Notes: generated by a model from the sequence alone, not told the origin. Shown: positions 42,941-54,507, counted from the first letter of the stretch. The stretch is DNA of 64,000 nucleotides from Bicyclus anynana (GCF_947172395.1 NC_069086.1:16009572-16073571), one strand, 5' to 3'. Program-made: numbers and translations.

Positions 42941-43583
42941 TTGATGAACGTACTCATCAGCTGTGGACGAAGCACTTAGTATACTCGTAACAACTAATTT
43001 TTTTGTCCAAAGTTGTGATTTTCATTACTAAATACTACCATTATAAGCCTATTTTAACGGCTCAATTCTGTTTCAGGAACATTCTTATAGGAGAGTGATT
43101 ATGGAGCTCAGACCCGCCCTTCTACTTCAGTGCTGTTTGACAGGCGTAGTGTGCTAATGTTGGTTTTTTACTTAGTTAATGTTATGAATAGCCTTGCGCT
43201 TAGCTATAATCGTGCCTGTTGGAAAGAAATGAGGTCCAGGTTCGGACTCGCTTGCCTAAAACTACCTTGCCTAAATACTCCCCAGCGCCCTGTATAGCTA
43301 GACTTTCTAGAGACATAGTCTCTGCACCTTAGAGTAAAACTTAGACTGCACTATGATCTACCCCGAGTATACTAATCAGTCACTTACTTGTTTTTATAAT
43401 TTATAATCAAATGATTCTTATAGAGATTTGTATCATACGTACTTTATTACCTAAAGTATTATCGAGCAATAAGGAAATTATTTTCTTTCTTTTGATAAAA
43501 AGCAATTTGATAATTTTATCCAGTATCGATTGATAAAGTGATAACGGTAGAGAGGACAGAGAGGCTGCTATAGCGAGACTTAC
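42941..43583. other. Anonymous stretch
   Basis: No repeat or exon recognised. Confidence 0.4.
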
Positions 43584-43708
43584 CTCATTTTAGGAAGGCC
43601 TAAGGTTTCTCAATTTTGGAAGGCCTAAGGCTTCTAATTTTTGGATGACCTAAGGTTTCTCATTTTAGGAAGGCTTAAAGTACCTCATTATTGGAAGGCA
43701 TAAAGTTT
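43584..43708 (+). repeat. 25-bp minisatellite, five units
   Basis: Units start at 43584, 43609, 43634, 43659 and 43684, consensus CTCATTTTNGGAAGGCCTAA plus GGTTT. Confidence 0.92.
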
Positions 43709-43734
43709 CTCAGTCCATTCTCCTACCATATTTC

Positions 43735-43830
43735 ATACTAGCCTACGCCCCGTGGTTTCACCCGCGCAGCCCCCGTTTCCGTGATATACGAAATATGGGG
43801 ATGAAATATAGCCTAAGACACTCACAAATA
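43735..43830 (-). mobile_element. Helitron B/C 3' end fragment
   Basis: ACTAGCCTACGCCCCGTGGT, CCCCGTTTCCGTGATATACG, GGGGATGAAATATAGCCTA. Confidence 0.75.
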
Positions 43831-43965
43831 ACCATAGATGCAAAAATGCACTGCCTACCCTAAGGACTCAAGACAAACCTATGTTGGACCACAGAATACA
43901 TAGTTGGACAAGGAATTTTCCAATATTTCCTTATAATGCATACCCTAGTTAAAAACCTTACGCAC

Positions 43966-44052
43966 GTCACGTCAAATGTCATTCCCATACATTTTTCTAG
44001 TTTTCGAAGCGCTTGCGATCGTAGAAAGAGAATCGACATGTTACTCACTCAA
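43966..44052. repeat. Single arm of the 62732 foldback family
   Basis: CATTCCCATACATTTTTCTA, GAAGCGCTTGCGATCGTAGA, AAGAGAATCGACATGTTACT. Confidence 0.85.
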
Positions 44053-44122
44053 GGGCGAATCTGCTAATAGATTAAAAAAATATAACAACTTATAACTTTG
44101 ATGGTGACGTAAAACCAGAGGT

Positions 44123-44175
44123 GAAATTGGTGTGGAGATAGAACATACTCGATGTTCTATCTCCACACCAATTTC
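44123..44175. repeat. Perfect 24-bp inverted repeat with 5-nt loop
   Basis: The left arm begins GAAATTGGTGTGGAGATAGA and the right arm ends TCTATCTCCACACCAATTTC; all 24 positions pair. Confidence 0.95.
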
Positions 44176-44178
44176 CTC

Positions 44179-44702
44179 GGGTGTCGGTTAAAATTGTTAA
44201 TGAAATTATTAGAATTACGAGAGTTGACGTGTTCAGTTAACCGGGTTTTTGGACCGGGTCCAAACTGTATAATGACTGTGATAATTTTAGCTACTTATAA
44301 CTGATAGCTTAATCGCGATAGGTTTGGTTTCTATCATGAATTACTGTTCATTTTTAATGTCAAAAAGCTTAGGTATTATTCCTTTATTTTATTAACCGAC
44401 AAAAAGGAGGAGGTTTTCAATTTGATTGGTATGTTTTTTTATAGATAAAATTTATCTTGAATAATAACATGATAAAATTAAATTATTTGAAGTAGGCTCA
44501 AACTTCATACTAACTTGTTCAACACAGGTCTGAAAAGTCCAGTCTGCCGAGTAGTTACCACAGCTCTTATTTGGAGAAGCAGATTCTACAGAGGAATTTA
44601 GCAATAAAAAACTCCTTTCTTTCTCTTTTTTTTAAAATAACGATAATTTTAACGATTTAATGATAATTACCATTCGTATTTTAAAGGTGTCTTGTGTGCA
44701 AA
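44179..44702. other. Anonymous stretch with small repeat ends
   Basis: 44393-44430 (TTAACCGACAAAAAGGAGGA) is the AAGTCGGTTAA-type end inverted. 44478-44500 resembles the end of family J. Confidence 0.4.
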
Positions 44703-44890
44703 AAAAAACAGACCCATATTCGACTCACTACTGAGTTCGAGTCTCCTCTCAGAGAGAGAGCAGTTTAGCCATAGTCCACCAACCGATTTAAACCAACCTT
44801 AGTGGCTGGCCTAATACAGACTTCACCCACGCAGAGAATTGAGAAACTTCTTAGGTATGCAGGTTTTGACACGATGTTTTTCCTTCGCCT
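44703..44890 (-). mobile_element. SINE-2, diverged 3' part
   Basis: CATATTCGACTCACTACTGA, CTCGAGTCTCCTCTCAGA-like words, then AGGTATGCAGGTTTTGACAC. Confidence 0.8.
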
Positions 44891-44944
44891 TTCGAATTTC
44901 ACTCCCCGTTTACCCTACGAAATATGAATAACCAAAAAACATGA

Positions 44945-45445
44945 AATGTATTATTACAGATCAGGAGTTCCCTCAACTCTCTCTCGTCTTCATTATCAGA
45001 CACCTAATGACAGTCACAACTCAGCTAAGTTGGAAGGTATCATCATTACAAATTAATTAACACTAACGACAAGGTAATTTTTGCAAACCGTTAAAGAGTT
45101 CCCTTATCTGTCCTTCGTCTTCATCGTCCAGGCCACTTATGACAATCCCATCTAGGTGAAAAGTTCTCACCATTACAAATTAATTAAGTCCAATCACAAG
45201 GTATGTCCTTTGTCTTAATAACAGTCACAACCCATCTAGGTGGAAAGTACTCATCTATAAAAATTAATCAAACCCAATCACAAGGTATCTAGCTACTGTT
45301 GACCGTTGAGGAGTTATATTTAATGCGCTTTGTCTCCATCACCAGACCCCTAATGACAGTCACAACAGATCAAGATGTAAAATTCTCTACAATAAAAATT
45401 AATCAAACGCAAACACAAGGTAGCTAATGTAAGCCGTTGAGGAGT
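44945..45445 (+). repeat. Diverged tandem array, about 130-150 bp units
   Basis: Four blocks repeat GAGTTCCCT, CTTCAT..CAGAC, TAATGACAGTCACAACYCAT and AAATTAATYAA..CACAAGGTA in order. Confidence 0.85.
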
Positions 45446-45857
45446 TTAAACCACTATTTAAAATGATCTTTCGAAAAATAACGCCTAATAGAAGATTTGT
45501 ATTTTAACACTTTTCACCCAAGGTGAAGGTCGTATCTAATACGGATATTACTCGTAGACTAGTCTGATTGTATTCGATAATAAAAACACCGCCAACCGTT
45601 CCGACGAGTACATGACGTCACTTTTATGCCGGAGTGCCGGCGAGCAAATTATCGCGATAAACCGGCACCACCTGATTGACACTGACGTATGGCCATCGAT
45701 CCGACACATTATCTCCCGCTCGCCGTAATGTAACGAACAATGGATACATTATTTGGGTATCCAATTAAGCCAAAGTATATTTTCGTAGAAGATTTCTAAT
45801 TTATGTTTTTATTTATAATATTTAGTTAGAGCCAGTCAAGTCTAGTAATGTCACTCA
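45446..45857. other. Anonymous stretch
   Basis: Nothing recognised. Confidence 0.4.
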
Positions 45858-45998
45858 TCCTTTCTAATATTATAAAGAGTTAGTTTGTTTGTTTACTTAT
45901 CTTAGGAACAACTGATCCAATTTGAAAAATTCTTTCACTGTTATATAGCCCATTCATCGAGGAATAAGGCATACTCCTACGGAAACGTGAACCACGCA
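45858..45998 (+). mobile_element. Helitron B, 5' two thirds
   Basis: TCCTTTCTAATATTATAAAG, TCCAATTTGAAAAATTCTTT, ATAGCCCATTCATCGAGGAA; truncated before the CTAG end. Confidence 0.8.
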
Positions 45999-46109
45999 TC
46001 TGCTACTTAATAAATATGGGGCTTAGACCCAGACGCGGCTCCTTTACTGGTTGACAGGCTTAAGGTGATAATATTATAATTTATACTTCTTATTAGTGGA
46101 GGAAGTCGT

Positions 46110-46175
46110 CACAGATGTTAACCCTATACGAAACCCTAACCCTAACCCTAACCTAGATACCCTATACGAAATTGA
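46110..46175 (+). repeat. Short (AACCCT)n telomere-like patch
   Basis: AACCCTAACCCTAACCCTAA at 46133-46152, with ACCCTATACGAAA on both sides (46120 and 46159). Confidence 0.85.
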
Positions 46176-46224
46176 GATTGTATGTAACAAATGTCATCCG
46201 GTGCCTATTGACAACACTTCGTGG

Positions 46225-46432
46225 ATATCATATATAGTAAAAAACATACATACAGCCGAACGTAGAAACTCCTCCTTTTTGGAAGTCGGTTAAAAATATA
46301 AGTAGCACTCGGCGATAGTGTAGCTTCCCAATAGTGAGAGCATTTTTAAAATTACTTCAGTAGTTTCGGAGCTTATTAGCAAATATAGAAAACAAACAAT
46401 CAAATATTTTAAAATATTAGTAGATATATACT
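46225..46432 (-). mobile_element. Repeat end and Helitron C fragment
   Basis: 46240-46295: ACATACATACAGCCGAACGT and CTCCTCCTTTTTGGAAGTCG. 46305-46432: GCACTCGGCGATAGTGTAGC, AATAGTGAGAGCATTTTTAA, AAATATTAGTAGATATATAC (inverted 5' end). Confidence 0.7.
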
Positions 46433-46623
46433 TGCACTAACAATTTCCAGTTAGTGGCGAGAATAAACAGTCTCTTTGATGTACAGCTACATTAGTTGGA
46501 TTAGCCGAGTAGATTGATTATTGTAAATTGGGTCATTGCCATCTGTCCGGAGCATAACCTGTGGACAAGGTTACCATACTACCAACTCATTTAATATTGA
46601 AAGACAAAGTCTCACATACTTCA

Positions 46624-46930
46624 CATCATCATCAACCCATATTCGGTTCACTGCCGAGCTCGAGTCTCCTCTCAGAATGAGAGGGGTAAGGCCAATAGAC
46701 CACCACGCTGGCCCAATACGGATTGGCAGACTTCACACACGCAGAGAATTAAGATAATTCTCTGGTATGCAGGTTTCCTCACTATGTTTTCCTTCACCGA
46801 TTGAGACACGTGATGTTTAATTTCTTAAAATGCACACAACTGAAAAGTTGGAGGTGCATGCCCCGGACCGGATTCGAACCCACACTATCCGGAATCGGAG
46901 GTAGAAGTCATATCCACTGGGCTATTACGG
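46624..46930 (-). mobile_element. SINE-2, full length
   Basis: From TCATCATCAACCCATATTCG (tail complement) to CATATCCACTGGGCTATTAC (head); the B-box complement GGATTCGAACCC is intact. Confidence 0.95.
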
Positions 46931-46939
46931 TACTTCACA

Positions 46940-47157
46940 TCACTTTAATATTATATTGAAAGTTTGTGTGTACATTTGTATGTTTGTTACAGCTTCACGC
47001 AGCAACTACTGTACTGATTTGGCTGAAATTTCAAATAGCGATAGAGTGTAACCGGGATTAACGCATAAGCTACTTTTGATCCGGAAAAAATCCTTGTTTC
47101 CCGCGGGATTTGTGAAAATCACAATTTTACGCGAATGGAACCGAGCATGCGCTAGTA
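46940..47157 (+). mobile_element. Helitron, decayed
   Basis: TTTAATATTATATTGAAAGT, GATTTGGCTGAAATTTCAAA, GGATTAACGCATAAGCTACT, GCATGCGCTAGT end. Confidence 0.8.
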
Positions 47158-47564
47158 TCTACGAGTATGTATATTTTTCGTGGACATGACAAAATTTCAC
47201 TTCTGATTATCGACTAGGTTTTACACTTTACGTCAGGGATGGCAAATACACAGAATAACACTATCAATGATCACTTAACTTCTACAGTTCTACCCTCTAA
47301 CTACACTGTTGATCAAGTATAGGGCTGATACTATCAGATGTAAACGAGAATAAACTTTCATTTGGTAGGGAGTTTGAGCGAAATCGCGGACTGGCAACCG
47401 CTAGTAGTAGGGTTAAAGAGTTCTTTTAAGGTAAACCAATACCCCGCTTCTCCGCTCATGTTGCATCCCGGCCAAGTAACTAACAATGCAATACTAACCG
47501 GACGATAATTCACACACTCACTGAATTCACTGACTCACCTCAACACAGAAACTTCAATCACCTA
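47158..47564. other. Anonymous stretch
   Basis: Nothing recognised. Confidence 0.4.
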
Positions 47565-47632
47565 GTCAGTGATCAAACCCAGGACCTCCGTCTTGTAAAT
47601 CCACCGCACACACCACAGCGCTACGGAGGCCG
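47565..47632 (-). mobile_element. SINE-1 head only
   Basis: AGTGATCAAACCCAGGACCT to AGCGCTACGGAGGCC; only the tRNA-like part is kept. Confidence 0.88.
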
Positions 47633-47997
47633 TTGAATAATTGCATTGTACATAGCATTATATGTATGAAAGTAAACAAGAACAGTACGCCACAACATCC
47701 ATCACACAACGAAGGCTTTATTACACAGAAAAGAGGCAATAATCCGCTTTCACTTTGCATGAGTTTGAAAGATCCTTCGAGAAGACAGATTATAACTTCC
47801 CCGCTCCGAAGTTGCACGCCGCAGAAACGAGATACGCGAGTCGTTACTCGTTACTGAGACTTTGAGACATTGAGCTTTATTAGACGAGCCATTAAAGTTT
47901 ACAAAAAATACTGTTGTTTAAGATCGTTGACATCGAGCTAGAATAGAAATAGCAACAGTTTCTTTAAGAGAGAATAAGAGTGAATGTTTATTTTTAA
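47633..47997. other. Anonymous stretch
   Basis: Nothing recognised. Confidence 0.4.
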
Positions 47998-48232
47998 CTA
48001 GCGGAAGCTTGCGACTTCGTCCGCGTGGAATTTATTTTTCACAAATCCCTCGGGAAACCATGGATTATTCCAGGATAAAAATTCGGAACATCCATGCTTA
48101 AGTTTAAACCAGTTTTTACGGTTAAACCAGTACACGGATTCAAGAAAACACTTTGACCAATGGAGAGCTACATTATTATGGAGTAACATAAGTTTTATAA
48201 TCTAACGGAAAACAGTGTGGGCGTCCGCTAGG
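47998..48232 (-). mobile_element. Helitron remnant with a terminus at both edges
   Basis: The left edge ACTAGCGGAAGCTTGCGACT is an inverted end; the right edge GTGGGCGTCCGCTAG is a direct end. The interior near 48040-48080 is Helitron, the rest unplaced. Confidence 0.7.
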
Positions 48233-48699
48233 TATACTCGTAGTGTCATTAAAACTTACAAAGATCACTGGCGTTCAAGCTAAGGTTGACATGCAGTTGG
48301 AAATAGAAATGTTTTCTTTGAGAGAGAATGTCTGATGTTGTAACTGTCACAGGTGGGCGTTTGAGCGCTCGTACGACTATAAGCACTCGTTAGTAAGGTT
48401 GTTACTTGGAGCCTTTGACTCGCTGAAGCTGAACATGGGTCATTAAGATTTACAAAGATGACTTTTATTTTATCTGCCAATGTTAGAACAACATTCTTAC
48501 ATACCTTTCGGTAGGTCAGATGGTTAAACGTCAAGTTTACGAGGATGGCTCATTTATATTTATAAAAAATATTTAATTAATGATTTTATTGTCATTTCTA
48601 ACTACTCGTTCAATAAAATTAGTTGTTTTATAACACATTTGCTCGTAAAGTATCGCTTATTTCACCAATTTCAATATCGTAATGTATTTCATTACGCAC
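48233..48699. other. Anonymous stretch
   Basis: Nothing recognised. Confidence 0.4.
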
Positions 48700-48868
48700 A
48701 TGTGCTAGATGAAAACATCGAGAGGAAACCTGCATATCAGAGAATTTTCTTAATTCTGCCAATCCGCATTGGGTCCAGCGTGGTGGACTATTGGCCTAAC
48801 CCCTCTCATTTTGAGGGGAGACTCGAGCTCAGCAGTGAGCCGAACATGGGTTGATAATGATGATGTAA
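48700..48868 (+). mobile_element. SINE-2, 3' half
   Basis: GAAAACATCGAGAGGAAACC, TGCCAATCCGCATTGGGTCC, GGGTTGATAATGATGATG. Confidence 0.92.
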
Positions 48869-49385
48869 CAAAGACTGTGAATATGCAAACTGACATTCAT
48901 CAGAAGATAACGGCTCTAACTCCTAAATTGGAAATTCGTGGGCCGTTAGCCGTTTAGGCTTACGCCGTGAAAAAAGCTGAAAATTACGGTTTTACAAACA
49001 GTATGTGGGTGTCCGTAAGTTCAAGGTTCTATCTCGGAGGTTCTACCGCCTCTTTCTTGACATTTTGATCTCCTGAGTGTTTGCCAACTCTATGTAACAT
49101 GATTAATGAAATATGTATTCTGTAAGTTTAGCTTTCAAAGGTCAGGGATCTGTTTTCGCTATTATACTCGTCGGTGTAATTTTTTTATGTCTTTATTTCA
49201 TTATAAACCCATTTAAAGTATACAGATAAATATGTAGGTAATTAATTAGATAAACAATAAATCTACAGTAAAGTACCCAATAATATAAATATTAAATAGT
49301 TTGGTACGTTAATACATTTCTGTAGGACAGCAAACATTTCTTACTTCGTGTTACAAAAGGGTCATCAGGGTTTTAGGTTTAACTA
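48869..49385. other. Anonymous stretch
   Basis: Nothing recognised. Confidence 0.4.
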
Positions 49386-49690
49386 ATGGAACGCAGAAGA
49401 ACCAAAGTCACCGACATAGCTCAACGAGTTGCGAAGCTGAAGTGGCAATGGGCCGGGCACATAGTGCGAAGAGCCGATGGACGTTGGGGTCCCAAAGTGC
49501 TGGAATGGCGACCCCGCACTACTAAGCGCAGTGTTGGCCGACCCCCCACCAGGTGGACTGACGACATCAAGCGGGTCGCAGGGATTCGCTGGATGCAGGT
49601 GGCTCAGTATCGTGATGTTTGGAAGTCCCTACAAAAGGCCTATGTCCTGCAGTGGACGTCCATCGACTGATATGATGATGATGATGAATG
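49386..49690 (+). mobile_element. RTE-type LINE, intact C-terminal frame and (TGA)n tail
   Basis: The open frame codes KLKWQWAGHIVRRADGRWGP, the WRPRT..RSVGRPPTRWTDDI segment, then RWMQVAQYRDVWKSLQKAY and a stop. The element ends GACTGATATGATGATGATGA. These motifs close the endonuclease-reverse transcriptase proteins of lepidopteran RTE elements. The upstream part is missing (5' truncation). Confidence 0.95.
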
Positions 49691-50426
49691 GAACCTCCCT
49701 CCCCCCCCCAAGAAAAAAATCAATTTGACTGTTAAACAAAATAAGATTTTTATTTAAATAAAAGGTAGCACATAAAGTGCCAAAAGAAATGTCTTGGCAA
49801 TATTAATGTTATGGGTGTGCTGGTTTCTTGTCGATTCGATGTTAGGAGTAACTTTGGACAATTTTAACCTTTATTCTGACTTGATATTAGTTATCAAGCC
49901 ACAAATACGTTAATCTTGTCGCGAACCCCCTACCGTGGAATGTACCCTATGAAATATTCGCGTACCCTACTTTGAGAAACCTTGCATTACAGTATTAAGG
50001 CAGTTTCATCAGAATGCGGTATAGGTAATATCCGCCTATAACAAGTTTTATTAGAATTGGAACTTAATTTCTAACTAACAACGAAGTTACCATGGAATTG
50101 AGCGATGTCACATCGCTGTAACTATATAAAATGCAATAACTTTAGATGGCCAGATCGTATTTCACGTAGTTATAGCTAAAGTAAAACATACTTTGGCGTA
50201 TCTCCAGATGTATAAGTGAGATCATATTTAACACAATTTCAAAGAAAATTTCCTTTATATTTTCTCAAAACAAGTTTGCTAAGAGGTTTCATTTTAAATT
50301 TTCGTCGGCGAGCCAAAACATCTGTAGACATTTACTTATTTATCCTTAAATATTTAAAATGTTAAACATGACAAGCTTTCTCCGTCTCCTGTGAAGTTTG
50401 ACTCTTCTAAAGTTCGTACACCTTTA
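49691..50426. other. Anonymous stretch
   Basis: No repeat or exon recognised. Confidence 0.4.
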
Positions 50427-50903
50427 GAGCGGGGGCACACGGTAAGTTGCGGCTGCGGTGCGGCGCCGGAGCGGTGCGCCGCGTCGTCTTACATAGAAAT
50501 ATCTGTGGCATGCATAGAGGAATTAGAAAATGGAGATGCATTGCACTCAAATTCACGAACAAAATTGTCTGTCGTTTTTGAGGGGGACGAGTTAAACTCA
50601 CACATCGAAAATATTTAACACCATTAAAAATATTCTATGTCCATACACTACACACAACTATAAATTTGACTCGCAATACACACACGCGTAATTTTTACAC
50701 AGACTAACAATCACATTGCTTAGACTATCCACAGAATAAATACATAAAATATTCGATTACTGATCGATATTTGGCTGTTTCGTCAAAAGAATCGTTTCTT
50801 TTTATAAATTTTTTTCATTACAAATTTGATAAAATTAAGGTTTAAATACTTTCAAGTGAAATCTTTGCGATGCGGCGTCGCAACGCATCGTGTGCCCCCG
50901 CTC
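50427..50903. mobile_element. Harbinger-like MITE, 477 bp, intact ends
   Basis: TIRs GAGCGGGGGCACACG and CGTGTGCCCCCGCTC are perfect complements, flanked by TTA at 50424-50426 and 50904-50906. Subterminal GCGGTGCGGCGCC words are shared with the copies at 5551 and 23820. No transposase frame. Confidence 0.9.
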
Positions 50904-50906
50904 TTA

Positions 50907-51756
50907 TATGCCTTTATACCGACCATCGGCTTTATTTGATTTTATAGGACATTGAAAAGCAATTTGTTTTTCTATTTCGCTTTTTCACAGTAGTTAGGCT
51001 TAGCATTTCGTTCATTGGTTTTTAACTCTCATTTATTTATTACTTCTTTTTTTAAAATTTTTAACAATACAAATATATAATATAAATAAAATACAAAACA
51101 CTATTAAAAAATTTATAAAAAATTCGTTCATTTAATATTATCAGTAACGATTTTATACTATTAGATAAGTTATGTGCCTACAAAATCACTGCAAAAAGTG
51201 ATCCGAACTAGCTGCGAACTTAGCTTACACATGCAAATTTTTGTGTGTGATCAGAGTTTAGCGATTCCACTGAGCGCAGACATGCAAAACTTTGTGGTTA
51301 CTTACATTATATACTTAAGTAAATATAGTTTTTACATTTCCCGAACACACATCTAATACCTAAATATTGTAGACAATGTTTAGGTATTATTTGTTTAAAT
51401 ACTTTTTGTTGTTTGCTATGCGACTAAATGAAATGAAGACAAATAGCGCGCCGTCGACGCATGTTTCTAAAACGCGCGTCAATGGCGCGTTAAAAATCGT
51501 AATGTGCACGGGCCCTTACACAAAGGTAATAGAAGAGATCGTTATTAGTATGTATAAAGCTCACCCGTAGGTAAAGCTCTCCTGAAACACGACATGAATA
51601 CTCGATCATAACTGATCGCAATAAACTATGTTTCCACAAGTAATTGCTTTCATATTCATGTTGTATGATTGGTTTATCATCATATTTGTTGAACATTCAT
51701 AAATAAAATTGAAATGTCTGTTTGTGATTATAACTGGTTTTCCAGTGCTTATAGAT
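50907..51756. other. Anonymous stretch
   Basis: AT-rich to 51170, then mixed. No exon or repeat recognised. Confidence 0.4.
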
Positions 51757-52175
51757 CATCATCATCATCATCATTCAGACGTCCACTGCTGGACATAGGC
51801 CTCTTGAATGGACTTCCAAACAAAACGGTCTCGAGCCGCGAGCATCCAGCGGCTCCCTGCAACCCGCTTGATAACCTCGATCCACCTAATGGGGGTCGAC
51901 CTGCGCTTTCCGGTGCGGGGTCGCCATTCCAGCCCCTTGGGACCCCAACGTCCATCGGCTCTTCGAACTATGTGGCCCGCCCATTGCCACTTCAGCTTCG
52001 CGATTCGCCGAGCTATATCAGTGACTTTGGTTCTTCTGCGGATCTCCTCATTTCTGATTCGATCACGCAGAGAAACCCCAAATGCTCGCTCGATCGCCCG
52101 CTGAATGACTTTGAGCCTTTATAAGAGGGCCGCAGTTAGCGACCAGGTCTCGGATCCGTAAGCCATCACAGATAT
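51757..52175 (-). mobile_element. RTE-type LINE 3' end
   Basis: (ATC)n at the left is the inverted TGA tail. Then CAGACGTCCACTGCTGGACA, GGTGCGGGGTCGCCATTCCA and CGCAGTTAGCGACCAGGTCT follow. The longest RTE tail in the window, with broken frames. Confidence 0.92.
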
Positions 52176-52639
52176 AGCTTACAGATATTTACACGATATT
52201 AATACATAATCGAGCTTTTTAGAAATGTTTGTCTGTCTGTCCAATCAGTCACACTAGCCGTGCAATATCTATATCGTTGCCTTCTGATATAGGTTAATGA
52301 TACGACGGACGAACTGTACGTACTACCGCAATTTAAAGATATATTTTGACACAAACAATATGATGTATGTACATATTCGTAATGTGCTTGCCAAGATCTT
52401 TCTTTTGATACATACACGCAACTACTGCTAGAAATAATACATACAACCTTGATGTAAGTGTTTTTGTATAATAGCACACACGTGTAAGAGTTAAACACCT
52501 AATGTAGGTACTTAGCCGCAAAGGAGCTATAAAGAGGAAAGTTCCAGCATCCATATAACTTGGCTTTTAAATGAGTATCACGGTTCTACGCCGTGCGTAT
52601 AATATTTAAACCCTTCTTGGCTTTATTTAATACAAGCTC
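52176..52639. other. Anonymous stretch
   Basis: Nothing recognised. Confidence 0.4.
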
Positions 52640-52795
52640 ACGTAGTTCCCGTTCCCGTGAGAATACGGGGATAAAATAAAGCCTGTGAAACTCAAATAAC
52701 GTGGCTTTCTAGTAAAAAAAGAATTTTCAAAATCAGTTCGGTAGATCCAGAAATTACCCCTTACAACTTCACAAACTTCTATATAATATTAGTTT
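52640..52795 (-). mobile_element. Helitron C, 3' end truncated
   Basis: GTAGTTCCCGTTCCCGTGAG, AAAGAATTTTCAAAATCAGT, TATATAATATTAGTTTTTAA. Confidence 0.8.
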
Positions 52796-52800
52796 TTAAT

Positions 52801-52982
52801 ATACTAGCAGACCAGTTCCCGTTCCCGTAGGAACACGAGGATGAAATATAGCCTATAGCACTCTGGGATAGTGTAGCTTTTAACAGTGAAAGAATTTTTC
52901 AAATCGGTTCAGTAGTTCCAAGGCTATTCAAAACTTACAAACAAACAATCAAATATTTCGTCTTTATAACATTAGTAGGTAC
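52801..52982 (-). mobile_element. Helitron C
   Basis: ACTAGCAGACCAGTTCCCGT inverted terminus, AGTGAAAGAATTTTTCAAAT, and the 5' end complement TATAACATTAGTAGGTAC. Confidence 0.85.
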
Positions 52983-53039
52983 AGAAGTATAGACTAGAGA
53001 TGAAACACATCTGATTGTATTTAAAAAAAGACGAATGTT

Positions 53040-53190
53040 TGTCAGCTCATGGCTACAATCTCACCTGATGGCAAGTGTTAATGCAATCTAAGATGGAAGC
53101 GGGCTAACTCAGGAGGATAATCAAAATCCCGTTTCGGTTTCTATACGACATAATACGGAACCTATCGTAGTAGGTACTGATTGACAAACG
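53040..53190 (-). mobile_element. SINE-1, diverged 3' half
   Basis: CTCATGGCTACAATCTCACC, GATGGAAGCGGGCTAACT, CCCGTTTCGGTTTCTATACG. Confidence 0.85.
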
Positions 53191-54159
53191 TAGAGTCCTC
53201 ATAAAATTAGCTACACAGGTTCTAAGTAACTATAAAAGAATTTTAAATAACAAAATACTTAGTCTTTGCTCACGAGATTACCGCCATGTAGAATGTTGAG
53301 TCAACTATTTGTTGTTCCGTTAGTCGTTTCAGTCAATGGTCTTACAGCGAAAAGCTTCGACCAACACCTTAAGAAGCTTTCGCTTAACTGCGGGATCAAG
53401 GGTCAGATACAGAAGGCATTGAGACGGTGCGTATTGTGAGGAGGTTCCACACTCTGGAGCCCTGACCACCGGTTGTTTGAGCACTCAAATATCCCGCAGT
53501 GGGAGGGTTGAATTGTATTTATAATGATTTTATAATGTGTATTGTATTTTATTAACATTGTTAAAATATACAAATAAATAAATGAGGGATTATAATGCAT
53601 TAACTTTTTCATTGGCATGTCCATCCCTGCCACGGGGATTATTATTGGCATTGGCATTGTTATAAAGGATTACCACTACAAAGGATATCTGTGCTTTTCG
53701 TTGGTTAATGAAACAAATGTTTTTGCTGTTAACAGTGTTCAGAGCGTGTTTTAATTAATGGCGATATTTAAACACCCCTTTGTCCTGTTCGCAACGACGG
53801 ATTTACGAGCATTAATTAATTGAAAAATTTAATTAAGCCTCGACATTGTGTATATTGTACATATATACAAAAAAAAGATTAATTGCTTTTATCGACTCTC
53901 AGAGGACCTCTTCTAATCCATTTTCATTATGTAACTGTAAATATTGAATAATCTATGTCTCGTCAAATAATTTTTGGTGTTGCATCATGCATGATTCTTC
54001 ACCTAACTGTCAAAGGAAGATTATAGTTTTTCGAGTGTTTATTGTATGTATGTTATTCAATAAATAGTCCTTTTAGCTCAATAATGCAATAACCAGCTTT
54101 TGCTACGATTTGATAATTTTTAAAAAATACGATTTTTGACATGAAAATGGAACCGACTT
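53191..54159. other. Anonymous stretch
   Basis: About 970 bp without a recognised feature. Confidence 0.4.
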
Positions 54160-54310
54160 CAAAGACGTATTTCAGCTGTTATGATTTTACTGCCCCTATT
54201 TTTTTCATACCGGGAGATATATATGAAAAATCAATTCTTAAGGAGTAAACTCCAAAAAAAACATACGCGTCTAACTGAGAAACTCCTTTTTTTTGAAGTC
54301 GGTTAATAAA
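54160..54310 (+). repeat. AAGTCGGTTAA-type repeat
   Basis: AACCGACTTCAAAGACGTAT at the left and TTTTTTTTGAAGTCGGTTAA at the right form an inverted pair ACCGACTTCAAA/TTTGAAGTCGGT, suggesting a small TIR-bordered element. Confidence 0.55.
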
Positions 54311-54507
54311 ACGTAGGAAAATTGGTGACGACTGAATTTAGGGCAAATTATCATAAATGTTGATACCTGAACGTTTTGTCTATATTCTCTGTCTATGTCT
54401 TCAATCATGTTTCTTGTCTGTGTCATTTGTAAATCTTAAAAAATTATAAAATAATAATATTAATGATATTTAAAAAATATTATAATATTAAATAAAAGAG
54501 AGACGAA

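Noticed and set aside
51714..52124. 136-codon plus-strand open frame
   Set aside because: Antisense of the RTE tail at 51757-52175.
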